64,000 nucleotides of DNA from Amycolatopsis sp. NBRC 101858 (GTDB lineage Bacteria > Actinomycetota > Actinomycetes > Mycobacteriales > Pseudonocardiaceae), in the NCBI RefSeq assembly GCF_030269325.1, contig NZ_BSTD01000001.1:248001-312000 (forward strand). Reading direction: 5' to 3'. The position numbers and the translations under genes were made by a program. The notes under the pieces were generated by a model. That model saw nothing but the letters and a program-made list of their open reading frames with translations, did no database searches and was not told the DNA's origin. This document shows positions 41,764 to 50,398 of the stretch, one piece after another. Position 1 is the stretch's first letter; each line of letters starts with the position of its first letter.

Positions 41764-42816
41764 GTGGGTTTCCTCTGGCTGCTGGTTCCCGGCGTCGCGC
41801 TCGGCCTGGCCGCCGTCGTGCTCGCGGCGATGACGTTCTTCGGCTCGCGGATCGCGGTCGCGCGGTACCGGCTGCTGCTGATCGGGAGTGTGCTGGGCGC
41901 GGCCGGCGCGCTCCTCGCCGTCACCGGCTGGCTGCTGGGCGACCCCGGCACACCGAGGGGTGACGCGCTCAAGACCGGCGGCCTGGCCGGGGGTGCGATC
42001 CTCGCCGTCTACGCCCTGTGGATCAACGACCGCCGGCGACGCACGGAGGAAGCCCGGCACGAAGTCGAGCGGGGCCGCGCGCAGCAGGATCGCGAGCGAA
42101 CGGAGAACGAGCAGTTCGCCAAGGCCGTCGAACTGCTCGGGCACGGCGCGGACCAGGTCCGGGTCGGCGCGTTGCACGCGCTGACCGGCTTGGCCCGCAG
42201 CCGCCCCGCCAACACCCAGACGGTGCTCGACGTGCTCTGTGCGTACCTGCGCCGCCCGTTCACCCATCCCGGCTACGACACCCGGCCGGACAACCCCGAC
42301 GAGGCCGAGCCGGCGCCCGATTCCACCTGGCCGGCCGAGCGGATCGCCGAAGCCGATCGCGAACAGCAGGTCCGCCTCACCGCCCAGCGGCTGATCGCCG
42401 CGTTGCTCCCCGGCGCGGCCGACGAGCAGGCCGTCCCCTACGACCTCGACCTGACCGCGGCTAACCTCGAGTACCTCGATCTGACCGGGCGCCGGCTCGG
42501 CCGGCTCATCGCCCGCCGCGCCCGGCTGCACGGCGTCAACCGGCTCGGCGACGTCCGGATCCAAGGGCCGGCGCTGTTCTCCGGTGCCACCTTCCACGGC
42601 CGGACCGAGCTGTCCGGCGCCCGGTTCGACGGCGGGTTGTCGGTGCTGAAAGCGGAACTCAAGGGACCCTGGCGAGTGTCCGATGCGCAGGTGCGGGAGT
42701 TCGCCGATCTGCGTACCCCCGCGCCCGAAGGGCCGCTCGGCGCTTTGACGCTCGTCGGCGACGTCGAGCTCAAGGTCGACGAAGGCAGCGGCTGGGCGAC
42801 CTCGCCGCTCGGCTAA
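41764..42816 (+). CDS. Membrane-anchored protein with pentapeptide-like C-terminus
   Basis: A 350-residue protein with GTG start. Three hydrophobic segments (about 2-24, 37-58 and 70-88) are followed by a charged coiled-coil-like stretch (DRRRRTEEARHEVERGRAQQDRERTENEQF). Then comes a helical region found before pentapeptide repeats in many actinobacterial proteins (AKAVELLGHGADQVRVGALHALTGLARSRP). The C-terminal 100 residues carry degenerate A-x-L/F-x-x repeats (LDLTAANLEYLDLTGRRLGRL, ATFHGRTELSGARFDGGLSVLKAELKG). The function is unknown; it may be a membrane-linked scaffold. Confidence 0.7.
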   Translation: MGFLWLLVPGVALGLAAVVLAAMTFFGSRIAVARYRLLLIGSVLGAAGALLAVTGWLLGDPGTPRGDALKTGGLAGGAILAVYALWINDRRRRTEEARHEVERGRAQQDRERTENEQFAKAVELLGHGADQVRVGALHALTGLARSRPANTQTVLDVLCAYLRRPFTHPGYDTRPDNPDEAEPAPDSTWPAERIAEADREQQVRLTAQRLIAALLPGAADEQAVPYDLDLTAANLEYLDLTGRRLGRLIARRARLHGVNRLGDVRIQGPALFSGATFHGRTELSGARFDGGLSVLKAELKGPWRVSDAQVREFADLRTPAPEGPLGALTLVGDVELKVDEGSGWATSPLG

Positions 42817-43751
42817 GGAACCACGACCAGCTTCCCGCTGGCCCGGTCCTCCTCCATGTACCGGTGCGCGGCGACGATCTCGGCCAGCCCGAAGACCCGG
42901 TCGACGTGCGGCCGGTACACCCCCGACTCGACCTCGGCGACGATCCGCTGCAGCACGTCCGCGCGGCCCGCCATGTCCTTGCTGTGGAACGCCGTCAGCC
43001 GGGTGCCCGACGGGATCATCGCCACCGGCTGGAAGTCCGCGATCGACCAGCCGCTCAGCGACCCCGCCACGCACACCGTCCCGCCGCGGCGCACCAGGCG
43101 GAGCGAGTCCACCGCCGTGCGCGCGCCGACGAGGTCCAGGACGAAGTCGGGCTCCCACGGCAGGTCCAGCGGCCCGTCGTCGATCAGCACGTGGGAAACG
43201 CCCGCCGCCGTCATCGCGTCGGCCTTGTCCGCGCGCCGGGTCGTCGACGCGATCTCGACGCCGTGGCCCGCCGCGATCGACGCCGCCGCCAGCCCGACCG
43301 ACGACGTCCCGCCGCGGATCAGCAGCCGCGTTCCCGGCTCGATGCCCAGCGTGTCCAGCGCTCCCTGGGCCGTCAGGTACGTCTCGGGCAGCGCCGCGAG
43401 GACCTCCCAGGACAACGTCGTCTCGATCGGCATCAGCAGCGCGTCCGGCAGCAGCGCGTATTCCGCGTAGCCGCCGTCGAACTCGCGCCCCATCTCGCCC
43501 ATCACCGCCGCGACGGTCGTCCCCGCCGGCAGCGCCGCGGACTCCGCGACGACGCCCACGCATTCGATGCCGAGCACGCGCGGGAACCGCACGTCCGGCG
43601 AGTGGCCCTGCCGGGTCCGCAGCTCCGACCGGTTCAGGCCGGCGCCCTTCACCCGGACCAGGGTCCAGCCCTCCCGCACGGCCGGTACCGGCAGGTCACG
43701 GACCTCCAGGACCTCCGGGCCACCCGCTCCGACACAGACCGCCGCGCGCAT
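42813..43751 (-). CDS. Zinc-independent MDR-family quinone oxidoreductase
   Basis: A 312-residue oxidoreductase, ATG 43751 (an in-frame GTG at 43763 is possible). MRAAVCVGAGGPEVLEVRDLPVP is the quinone reductase opening, GIECVGVV the substrate-side loop, and GGTSSVGLAAASIAAGHGVEIASTTRR the NADPH Rossmann motif. It lacks the cysteines of structural zinc. Such enzymes reduce quinones or enones. It lies downstream of a TetR gene on the same strand across a palindrome, so repression by that TetR is likely. Its TAG overlaps the convergent stop by 4 bp. Confidence 0.9.
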   Translation of the reverse strand: MRAAVCVGAGGPEVLEVRDLPVPAVREGWTLVRVKGAGLNRSELRTRQGHSPDVRFPRVLGIECVGVVAESAALPAGTTVAAVMGEMGREFDGGYAEYALLPDALLMPIETTLSWEVLAALPETYLTAQGALDTLGIEPGTRLLIRGGTSSVGLAAASIAAGHGVEIASTTRRADKADAMTAAGVSHVLIDDGPLDLPWEPDFVLDLVGARTAVDSLRLVRRGGTVCVAGSLSGWSIADFQPVAMIPSGTRLTAFHSKDMAGRADVLQRIVAEVESGVYRPHVDRVFGLAEIVAAHRYMEEDRASGKLVVVP

Positions 43752-43779
43752 AGTCGTGCTCACGGCGCCACCGTCGCAC

Positions 43780-43812
43780 GGAAAAATACCTTCGGCAACG
43801 TATTTTTTTCCG
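43780..43812. promoter_or_regulatory. Palindrome between TetR and quinone oxidoreductase genes
   Basis: GGAAAAATAC (43780-43789) faces GTATTTTTTTCC (43800-43811), with CTTCGGCAAC-like bases between them. It can act as the TetR operator in front of the oxidoreductase or, because T runs follow the stem on either strand, as a terminator of the TetR transcript. The sequence does not decide between these. Confidence 0.5.
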
Positions 43813-43815
43813 GTC

Positions 43816-44433
43816 TCAGCGTGCGATCGACGGGAACAGGAGCGCACTGACCTCGGCCCACCGGCGCGGCAGGTCGGCCCGCCGGTCGAGGACGTCGGAG
43901 ACGTGCTGCACCCCGAAGAACGTCGACACCAGCGTCTGCGCGAGCGCCTCCGGCTCGAGGCCTTCGCGGAGTTCGCCCGCGTCGCGAGCCTCGGCCAGCA
44001 GCGTGGCCAGCGTGGCGATCCACTCGACGTACGGCGCGGGCAGGTCCGGGTCGGCCAGCGACCGCTCGGCCTGCAGGCGTGCACCGGCCTTGACGACGTC
44101 GTCGTTGAAGAAGCTCAGGGACGCGTCGTCCAGCAAGGCCCGGACGGTCCCCAGCGGCGGCAGGCCCGCCGCGCGCGCCCGGTCCACCAGCGCCCGCCAG
44201 CGGTCGTACAGCTCGTGGACGACCTCGGCGGCCATGTCGTGCTTGTCGCGGAAGTGGAAGTAGACCGCGCCCTTCGTCATGCCGACCCGCTCGGCGACGT
44301 CGGCGATGGACGTGTGCGGGAACCCCCGCTCGGCGAACAGCTCGGCCGCCGCCGCGAGCACCTGGGCCCGGGTGTGCGCGGACCGCGCCTGCCTCGGTGC
44401 GCGGCGGGGCGGGCGGCGGGAAGCATCACTCAC
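43816..44433 (-). CDS. TetR family regulator, ArpA/ScbR-like
   Basis: A 205-residue regulator (GTG 44433; no convincing ribosome-binding site). The HTH SAHTRAQVLAAAAELFAERGFPHTSIADVAERVGMTKGAVYFHFRDKHDMAAEVVHELYDRW has the MTKGA-x-YFHF signature of gamma-butyrolactone receptor-like TetR proteins (ArpA, ScbR). The C-terminal domain is of similar length. The gene sits upstream of the quinone oxidoreductase on the same strand; no butyrolactone synthase (AfsA) gene is in the window, so it may sense another ligand. Confidence 0.87.
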   Translation of the reverse strand: MSDASRRPPRRAPRQARSAHTRAQVLAAAAELFAERGFPHTSIADVAERVGMTKGAVYFHFRDKHDMAAEVVHELYDRWRALVDRARAAGLPPLGTVRALLDDASLSFFNDDVVKAGARLQAERSLADPDLPAPYVEWIATLATLLAEARDAGELREGLEPEALAQTLVSTFFGVQHVSDVLDRRADLPRRWAEVSALLFPSIAR

Positions 44434-44571
44434 GAGGCGGTCCGTTTCTGCGCGGGCTGGAACCTGCACGGTAGCGCCGGCACCACCCCGGATCCGGTAG
44501 CCCGCGCTACTGATCTTCGTGCCGGATTCGACCAGCATTTCCGGTGTCGAACCGGATCAAAGGGAGTATCG

Positions 44572-45696
44572 ATGCGCAAGAGTGCAGTGATCTTGACGGT
44601 GGCGGGGCTGCTGGGCGGCCTGACCACGACCGCGGCGGCCACGACGCCGAAGCCGCCCGTGCAGGCGAGCCTCGACGCGCTGGTCAGCCAGCAGAAGTTC
44701 CCGGCGGCGCTGGCCTGGGTCGGGCGGGACGGCGCCGGCACGTCGCTGGTCGCCGGGTCCGCGCGGCTCGACCGCCGCGTCCCGGTCCCCCGCGACGGCC
44801 GGGTCCGGGCGGGCAGCAACACGAAGACCTTCACCGCGGTCGTCGTCCTCCAGCTCGTGGCCGAGGGCAAGGTCGAGCTGGACGCGCCGATCGAGAAGTA
44901 CCTGCCCGGGCTGGTGCGCGGGGAGGGCATCGACGGGAACGCCATCACCGTCCGGCAGCTGCTGCAGCACACCAGCGGGCTGCCGAACTACACCGAGTAC
45001 CTCGGCGTGGAGAACTTCGAAGACGTGCAGCACAGGTTCTTCCAGCCGCACGACCTGCTCGCCGCGGCGCTGGCCCACCCGGCGAAGTTCGCGCCCGGCA
45101 CCAAGTGGGAGTACAGCAACACCAACTACCTGCTGGCCGGGCTGCTCATCGAGCACGTGACCGGACGGCCGGTGCAGGAGCAGATCACCCGGCGGGTGAT
45201 CGCGAAGGCGGGGCTGCGCGACACGTACTGGCCGCAGCCGGGCGACGAGACCATCCAGGGGCCGCACCCGCACGGCTACGCGCTCGCGAACAGCACGGGC
45301 ACGAAGGTCGTCGACGCGACCGAGATGGACCCGTCGTGGGGCGGGGCGGCCGGCCAGCTGATCTCGACGCCGAGCGACCTCGCGAAGCTCTCGCGGGCAC
45401 TGCTCGGCGGTGAGCTGCTGCCGCCCGCGCAGCTGGCCGAGATGCGCAAGACGGTCGACGCGCCGCTGTTCCCGGGCTGGCAGTACGGCCTCGGCCTGTT
45501 CCGCGTCCCGCTGAGCTGCGGCGGCGCCTACTGGGGCCACGGCGGCGACATCGACGGCTACGAAACCCGCGGCGGCGCCACCGAAGACGGCCGTTCGGTC
45601 GGCCTGGCGGTGACCGCGCTGCCGGGCACCTTCGGCGACGGCGAGCAGGCGGCGGTCGCCGTGCTGTCCACTATGGACACCGCGTTCTGCAAGTGA
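44572..45696 (+). CDS. Secreted serine hydrolase, beta-lactamase class C/DD-peptidase family
   Basis: A 374-residue exported protein: signal peptide of about 23 residues (MRKSAVILTVAGLLGGLTTTAAA). Catalytic SNTK (S-x-x-K) at 82-85, EYSNTNY (Y-x-N) near 180 and WGHGGDIDGY (H-x-G) near 322 are complete. RQLLQHTSGLPNYTEY is the family's helix-loop. It could be a D-alanyl-D-alanine carboxypeptidase/endopeptidase or esterase; class C-like fold does not by itself mean beta-lactam resistance. It lies divergent from the TetR gene, with AAAGGGAG as ribosome-binding site. Confidence 0.9.
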   Translation: MRKSAVILTVAGLLGGLTTTAAATTPKPPVQASLDALVSQQKFPAALAWVGRDGAGTSLVAGSARLDRRVPVPRDGRVRAGSNTKTFTAVVVLQLVAEGKVELDAPIEKYLPGLVRGEGIDGNAITVRQLLQHTSGLPNYTEYLGVENFEDVQHRFFQPHDLLAAALAHPAKFAPGTKWEYSNTNYLLAGLLIEHVTGRPVQEQITRRVIAKAGLRDTYWPQPGDETIQGPHPHGYALANSTGTKVVDATEMDPSWGGAAGQLISTPSDLAKLSRALLGGELLPPAQLAEMRKTVDAPLFPGWQYGLGLFRVPLSCGGAYWGHGGDIDGYETRGGATEDGRSVGLAVTALPGTFGDGEQAAVAVLSTMDTAFCK

Positions 45697-45855
45697 GGCC
45701 CGCTTGAGCCGGCGGTCAGGGGTGACCGCGCCACCGGGCTGATCACCGGATCGAGGGAATTCGCGGCGCGAACGGTGGTCTCCGGGCTGCCCGCGCCCGG
45801 CCCGCCGTGCTTGGGTGATCCGGGGGTTTGCCGGGACTCGGGGAAGGAAGCTGCG

Positions 45856-47523
45856 GTGCGGACGTCGCGAGCGGGGTTGGCGGTGGCCGTCGCGGTCCTG
45901 GTGGCGGCCACGGCGCCCGCCGCCGCGACCACGCCCGATCCGCTCACGCCCTACCTGACGCAGAAGGTCGCCTGGGGCGGCTGTCCCTTCAAGGGGGAGA
46001 AAGCCCGGTGCGCGCGGATCACCGTGCCGCGGGACTGGGCCGGGCCGGCCGCCGGAAAGGACCTGCAGGTCTCGATCAGCCGCGCCGCCGCGACCGGCGA
46101 GCGGCGGGGCGCGATCCTGGTGAACCCGGGCGGGCCCGGCGGCCAGGGCACTTCGCTCGCCGGCGCGCTGGCCGGCCTGGAACCGGCGGTGAACGCGCAC
46201 TACGACTTCGTCGGGATGGACCCGCGCGGCACCGGCCAGGAGGGCAGCGACGACAAGGGGTTCGTCTGCCGGGTGCCGACCGGGCGGATCCCCACCGAGG
46301 ACGACCTCGACGCGCGCAACCGGTCGGCCGCCAGCATCGCGCTGCACCAGCGGACGCCGCGCGCCGTGGCCGAGGCCTGCCAGAGCGACGCGCTCGCCCC
46401 GTTCGTCACCACCTGGCAGACCGCGCACGACATGGACCTGATCCGCGCGCTGCTGGGCGACGGGAAGCTGAACTACCTCGGCTACTCCTACGGCACCTGG
46501 CTCGGCGCGAAGTACGCGTCGCTGTTCCCGGACCACGCCGGGCGGGTGGTCCTCGACTCCAGCGTCAACTTCGAAGGCCGGCTGCAGGCCGCGTTCGAGG
46601 CGTTCCCGAAGATCGACCAGCGGCAGTTCGACCGCGTCTACGCGCCCTGGCTGGCCCGGCGGTTCCCGGACCAGCTGGGCAAGACCGCCGCCGACGTCAA
46701 GAAGAACCAGGAACGGGTGCGGGCCTACTTCCGCGAGGAGGGCTTGTCGCCGGACCTCTTCGACCACGTCTTCGTCGGCAACGGCAGCACGAAGCAGTGG
46801 CTGCTCGGCGCGCTGGTCCTCACCAAGGGCCTGGCCGCCCTCGACGGCACGGCCCCGCCGCCGTCGGCGGACCTCGACCGCGTCGCGCGGTCGGTGTTCG
46901 GACGCCCGGCGGCCGAGCTGACGGCCGGGGACGTGGCGCCGCCCGAGCCCGACTACGCGGACGTGGGCGGCACCCGCCTGGCCGTGGCGTGCGGCGACCA
47001 GCCGACGCGCGCGGCCACCTGGTACAAGCTGCTCAGCGACCTCCAGGGCCCGCAGTACCCGCTGTTCGGCTGGGCGTACGGGCTCAGCGAGGCGTGCGGC
47101 TACTGGTCCGACCTCCCCCGGCAGCAGCTGCCCACGCTGCCGCCGGAAGCGGCGAAGAACGTGCTCGTCGTCCAGGGCGAGTTCGACCCGCAGACCGGCT
47201 ACGAACAGGCCGAAGCGGCCGCGCGGGCGGCCGGCGTCCCGATGGTTTCGGTGGCGGATTCGCCGTTCCACGGCCAGTACGCGGTCAGCGGCAATTCCTG
47301 TGTGGACGCTCTGGTGAGCGGCTACTTCCTCGGCGCCGCCCGGCCCGCCGCCACCATCTGCCCCGGCGTCCCGCTGCCCGGGGAGAAGGAAGTCTTCCCG
47401 GTGGCGGGCCCGGCGGGCGAACCGACCGGGCAGCCGGCCCCGGAACCGGCCCCGCGGGACGCGCTTTCGCCCGCGCGGCAACGGCTCCAGGACGAGATCA
47501 GCGCGGTCAACCGCGGGTACTAG
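45856..47523 (+). CDS. Secreted tripeptidyl aminopeptidase-like alpha/beta hydrolase
   Basis: A 555-residue protein, GTG 45856 after GGGGAAGGAAG, with a signal peptide of about 25 residues (VRTSRAGLAVAVAVLVAATAPAAA). VNPGGPGGQG is the oxyanion region, LGYSYGTWLG the nucleophile Ser near 211, GEFDPQTGYEQA the Asp near 441 and SPFHGQYA the His near 471. This is the Tap/SlpD/SlpE family of Streptomyces, exopeptidases that release N-terminal tripeptides. The last 50 residues are Pro/Ala rich. It converges with the SDR gene, overlapping the stop codons. Confidence 0.92.
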   Translation: MRTSRAGLAVAVAVLVAATAPAAATTPDPLTPYLTQKVAWGGCPFKGEKARCARITVPRDWAGPAAGKDLQVSISRAAATGERRGAILVNPGGPGGQGTSLAGALAGLEPAVNAHYDFVGMDPRGTGQEGSDDKGFVCRVPTGRIPTEDDLDARNRSAASIALHQRTPRAVAEACQSDALAPFVTTWQTAHDMDLIRALLGDGKLNYLGYSYGTWLGAKYASLFPDHAGRVVLDSSVNFEGRLQAAFEAFPKIDQRQFDRVYAPWLARRFPDQLGKTAADVKKNQERVRAYFREEGLSPDLFDHVFVGNGSTKQWLLGALVLTKGLAALDGTAPPPSADLDRVARSVFGRPAAELTAGDVAPPEPDYADVGGTRLAVACGDQPTRAATWYKLLSDLQGPQYPLFGWAYGLSEACGYWSDLPRQQLPTLPPEAAKNVLVVQGEFDPQTGYEQAEAAARAAGVPMVSVADSPFHGQYAVSGNSCVDALVSGYFLGAARPAATICPGVPLPGEKEVFPVAGPAGEPTGQPAPEPAPRDALSPARQRLQDEISAVNRGY

Positions 47524-48413
47524 CCCGAGTACGCGCCCGTGTCGAGGTCCTCGATCAGCGTCCGCCCGGTCGGCGTCCACCCCAGCAGCTCCTGCGTGCC
47601 GGTGCTCGTCGCGGCCAGGTCCATCGCGAAGAACCCGCCGATCCAGCCGAAGTGGCCCGGGACGTCGCCGGCGGCGATCGAGGCGACCGGGAGGTCGAAC
47701 GCGCGGCCGATCGCCTCCGCGATCTCCTTCGTCGGCACGCCTTCCTCGGCGACCGCGTGCAGGCGGCTGCCCGCGGGTGCCTTCTCCAGCCCGAGCACGA
47801 CCATGCGCGCGGCGTCCGTCACGTGCACCGCCGCCCAGCGGTTCGTGCCGTCGCCGGGGTAGCCGGCCACGCCCTTCTCGCGGGCGATCGCCGACAGGTG
47901 CGCGATGAACCCGTGGTCGCCGGTGCCGTGCACGGTCGGCGAGAACCGCAGGCTCACCGGGTGCACGCCGCGGTCGGCGTACTCGAGCGCGAGGTTCTCG
48001 GCGCCGCCGCGCGGCGAGTCCGGGCCGTGGAACGGGGACGCGTCGGCTTCGGTGGCCGGCTTGCTCTGGACGAGGCCGGCGACGCCCGACGCCAGCAGGA
48101 ACGGGCGGCCGCTGCCCGCGAGCGCGTCGCCGATGGTCTGCACGGCGGCCCGCTCGGCCGCGTTCGACGCGGCCTGGTCGGCGAAGTCGTGCTTGTTCGC
48201 CAAGTGGATGACCGCGTCGGCCGCCTCGGCGCCGGCCCGGATGCCGTCGAGGTCGTCGAGGTCGCCGCGCCGGACCTCGACGCCCTTCGCCTCGAGCTTC
48301 GCGGCGGACTCGGCCGACCTGGCCAGCCCGGTGACCTCGTGGCCCACGGCGAGCAGCTCGCCGACGACGGCGGTGCCGATCCAGCCGGAGGCTCCGGTGA
48401 CGAAAACGCGCAT
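47520..48413 (-). CDS. NAD(P)-dependent epimerase/reductase (extended SDR)
   Basis: A 297-residue atypical extended SDR. VFVTGASGWIGTAVVGELLAVGHEVTGLARS is the dinucleotide-binding motif, RRGDLDDLDGIRAGAEAADAVIHLA follows, and the usual Y-x-x-x-K seems replaced around NLALEYADRGVHPVSLR, as often in this subgroup. RFSPTVHGTGDHGF and GYPGDGTNRWAAVHVTDAARMVVLGLE are typical. The substrate is unknown. It is divergent from a TetR gene whose operator overlaps the SDR promoter; this TetR is a relative of the one at 316. Confidence 0.9.
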   Translation of the reverse strand: MRVFVTGASGWIGTAVVGELLAVGHEVTGLARSAESAAKLEAKGVEVRRGDLDDLDGIRAGAEAADAVIHLANKHDFADQAASNAAERAAVQTIGDALAGSGRPFLLASGVAGLVQSKPATEADASPFHGPDSPRGGAENLALEYADRGVHPVSLRFSPTVHGTGDHGFIAHLSAIAREKGVAGYPGDGTNRWAAVHVTDAARMVVLGLEKAPAGSRLHAVAEEGVPTKEIAEAIGRAFDLPVASIAAGDVPGHFGWIGGFFAMDLAATSTGTQELLGWTPTGRTLIEDLDTGAYSG

Positions 48414-48439
48414 GGCGTGAACTCCTTCGAGAGAGATCG

Positions 48440-48469
48440 ATGTCAGTGACCGACGTCAGTCGCTGACAT
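48440..48469. promoter_or_regulatory. Candidate TetR operator of the SDR/TetR divergon
   Basis: ACGTCA (48453-48458), a 5-nt spacer, TGACAT (48464-48469), preceded by another half site ATGTCAG (48440-48446). The layout copies the TGATGTCA-N5-TGACATCA sites at 909-963 next to the related TetR gene. Confidence 0.6.
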
Positions 48470-48519
48470 ACGCAGCCTACGCCTTTATGTCAGCCCCTGC
48501 CATCACTAGACTCGGGAGC

Positions 48520-49107
48520 ATGGTGCGCTGGAAACCGGGGACCGCGGAGCGGCTGCAGAAGGCCGCGCTCGAACTGTTCGCCACCCGCGGCTATGAGCAG
48601 ACGACCGCCGCGGAGATCGCGCAGGCCGTCGGCCTGACCGAGCGCACCTTCTTCCGGCACTTCAGCGACAAGCGCGAGGTGCTCTTCCAAGGGCAGGAAC
48701 TGCTGGTCCAGGCGTTCCTCGACGGCATCGACGCCGCCCCTCCGGAAGCGTCACCGCTCGAGGTCGTCGCCGCCGCGCTGGGCTCGGCGGCGTCCTTCTT
48801 CCCGGACGAGCGCCGCCCGCACTCCCGCACGCGGCAGTCCGTGATCGACCGGAACCCGGCGCTGCAGGAGCGGGAGCAGCACAAGCTGACCACCCTGGCG
48901 ACGACAGTCGCTGACGCCCTGCGGGCCCGGGGCGTCGACGAGCTCGCGGCCAAGCTGGCGGCGGAGTCGGGCGCGACCGTGTTCGGGATCGCGTTCACCC
49001 GGTGGCTGCGGGAGGAGAGGTCATTGGCTGACATCGCGGCGGACGTGCTCGCCGAGCTGCTGACACTGGCCGAAACGGCCGCTCAGGCCTTGCGCCCCAC
49101 CAGGTGA
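48520..49107 (+). CDS. TetR family transcriptional regulator
   Basis: A 195-residue regulator. I choose ATG 48520 because the homologue at 316 starts the same way (M-x-RW-x-PG); the earlier ATG at 48487 lies in a TGTCAG element. HTH: AALELFATRGYEQTTAAEIAQAVGLTERTFFRHFSDKREVLF. The C-terminal domain (EASPLEVVAAALGSAASFF, TFGIAFTRW-like end) also matches the first copy. It is divergent from the SDR gene. Its 3' end overlaps the convergent methyltransferase gene by 25 bp. Confidence 0.9.
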   Translation: MVRWKPGTAERLQKAALELFATRGYEQTTAAEIAQAVGLTERTFFRHFSDKREVLFQGQELLVQAFLDGIDAAPPEASPLEVVAAALGSAASFFPDERRPHSRTRQSVIDRNPALQEREQHKLTTLATTVADALRARGVDELAAKLAAESGATVFGIAFTRWLREERSLADIAADVLAELLTLAETAAQALRPTR

Positions 49108-49844
49108 AAGACCCGGCTGAGCGCCCGGTAGGGGTCCCGCCGGCCCGCCTCGAACTCGACGGCCGCCACGCGTTCCGCATCGGCCGGGTCCACCTCGGCA
49201 CCGCCGAACCCGAGCCAGTCGACGAACAGCCAGACCCCGTACCACCGCACGGGCGGCACACCCCGGCTCCGGAGCAGCTCACCGAGCTCCTCCACCGTGT
49301 CGGCCCGGGTCGGGACGCCCAGCACGCCGACCTCCTCGACGGAGTCGAACGCCGCCAGAGCGTCTTCCCAGCGTTGTTCCAGGGCCGGGCGCACGGCCAT
49401 CGCGTGGGCGTTGCCGGTCATGATCGAGACCACGCCCCCACTGGTGACGCAGCGGCACAGCTGGTCGACGACGGGATCCGGGCGGTCCAGGTACCCGAGG
49501 ACGCCGTGGCACAGGACGGCGTCGAAGCGGCGCCCGCCCACGGCCTCTTCGGCGTGCTCGCCGCTCGCTTCCACGAACGTCACGCGCTCGGAAGTCAGCC
49601 GCTGTCGTGCCTTCTCCAGCATCGCGGGCGACGAATCCAGCAGCGTGACGTCGTACCCGGCCCTGGCCAGCGGAAAGGACTGGTGGCCCGCGCCGCCGCC
49701 GACGTCGAGCACGGTGGCCGGGGGCGGCGGGAGGTGCTCCAGCAGCTGCCGGTGCAGCACGTAGGTGCGGACACGCCCCTTCACCGACGCGTAGGCGTCA
49801 TCGGCGAACTGGCCGGCGAGCGCTGCCCATGTGTCGTCGCCCAC
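49083..49844 (-). CDS. SAM-dependent class I methyltransferase
   Basis: A 253-residue protein, best start GTG 49844 (ribosome-binding site weak). Motif I is TVLDVGGGAGHQSFPLARAGYDVTLLDSSPAMLEKARQRL (about residues 43-80), motif II RFDAVLCHGVLGYLDRP near 113, and post-motif ALEQRWEDALAAFDSVEEVGVLGVPTRADTVEELGELL. The general layout (FADDAYASVKGRVRTYVLHRQLLEHL at the start) resembles the CmoA/SmtA-like tRNA or small-molecule methyltransferases; the substrate cannot be read. It stands alone, convergent with the TetR gene. Confidence 0.88.
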   Translation of the reverse strand: MGDDTWAALAGQFADDAYASVKGRVRTYVLHRQLLEHLPPPPATVLDVGGGAGHQSFPLARAGYDVTLLDSSPAMLEKARQRLTSERVTFVEASGEHAEEAVGGRRFDAVLCHGVLGYLDRPDPVVDQLCRCVTSGGVVSIMTGNAHAMAVRPALEQRWEDALAAFDSVEEVGVLGVPTRADTVEELGELLRSRGVPPVRWYGVWLFVDWLGFGGAEVDPADAERVAAVEFEAGRRDPYRALSRVFHLVGRKA

Positions 49845-50008
49845 GCGCGCCAAGGTACCGGCGTGGTGACTCCGGGGCGGCGCGCGGAGTACTGTCGTCG
49901 TCGCTGCGGTTGAGCAGAGCAGCCGCCCCCTGGAACCCATTCGCCCGCGCGATTCCGCGCGCCGGCCGGGACGGCGGGCTCGACCCGCCTCACCGAGGTG
50001 AGGACGCC

Positions 50009-50398
50009 ATGCACGACACCATCACCCGTCCGGGCGTCGCCTTCCTGCTGGGAGCGCCACCCCGGATCGCCATCACGACGACGGCCGACCGCACGGTCGT
50101 GGCCGTCACGGGCGAGCTCGACCTGTCGGCGACCGGCCGCCTCGAGGCCCTGCTCGGCGAGGAGCTCGACCTCGCGCCGCGAGCGCTGGTCATCGACCTG
50201 ACGCACCTCACGTTCTGCTCGGCGCGCGGGCTGGGCGTGGTGCTGGACGCGGTGGCCGAGGCCCGCGCGGCGGGGATCCCGGTGGCGGTCGTCGCCGACG
50301 GCCGGGCGGTGCTGCGCCCGGTCGAAGCCCTGGGGCTCGAGGACGTGCTGCCGCTGTACCGCACGCTCGCCGACGCGGAGGACCACCGTGCCCGATGA
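50009..50398 (+). CDS. STAS-domain anti-sigma factor antagonist
   Basis: A 129-residue STAS protein: RIAITTTADRTVVAVTGELDLSATGRLEALL, then ALVIDLTHLTFCSARGLGVVLDAV, where the Ser in FCSARG is the position phosphorylated in SpoIIAA/RsbV. It opposes an anti-sigma kinase in a partner switch. GAGGTGAGG stands before the ATG. The GAF-ANTAR gene starts inside its last codons (11-bp overlap), so the two are co-translated. The cognate anti-sigma factor is not adjacent. Confidence 0.9.
   Translation: MHDTITRPGVAFLLGAPPRIAITTTADRTVVAVTGELDLSATGRLEALLGEELDLAPRALVIDLTHLTFCSARGLGVVLDAVAEARAAGIPVAVVADGRAVLRPVEALGLEDVLPLYRTLADAEDHRAR

Noticed and set aside
44572..45696. Calling the serine hydrolase a beta-lactamase resistance gene
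   Set aside because: The fold and S-x-x-K/Y-x-N/H-x-G motifs are shared by peptidases and esterases; nothing specific to beta-lactam hydrolysis is seen.
44557..47580. Approximately 1000-codon minus-strand frame across two secreted hydrolases
   Set aside because: Both hydrolases on the + strand have intact signal peptides and catalytic motifs, and the reverse frame has none.
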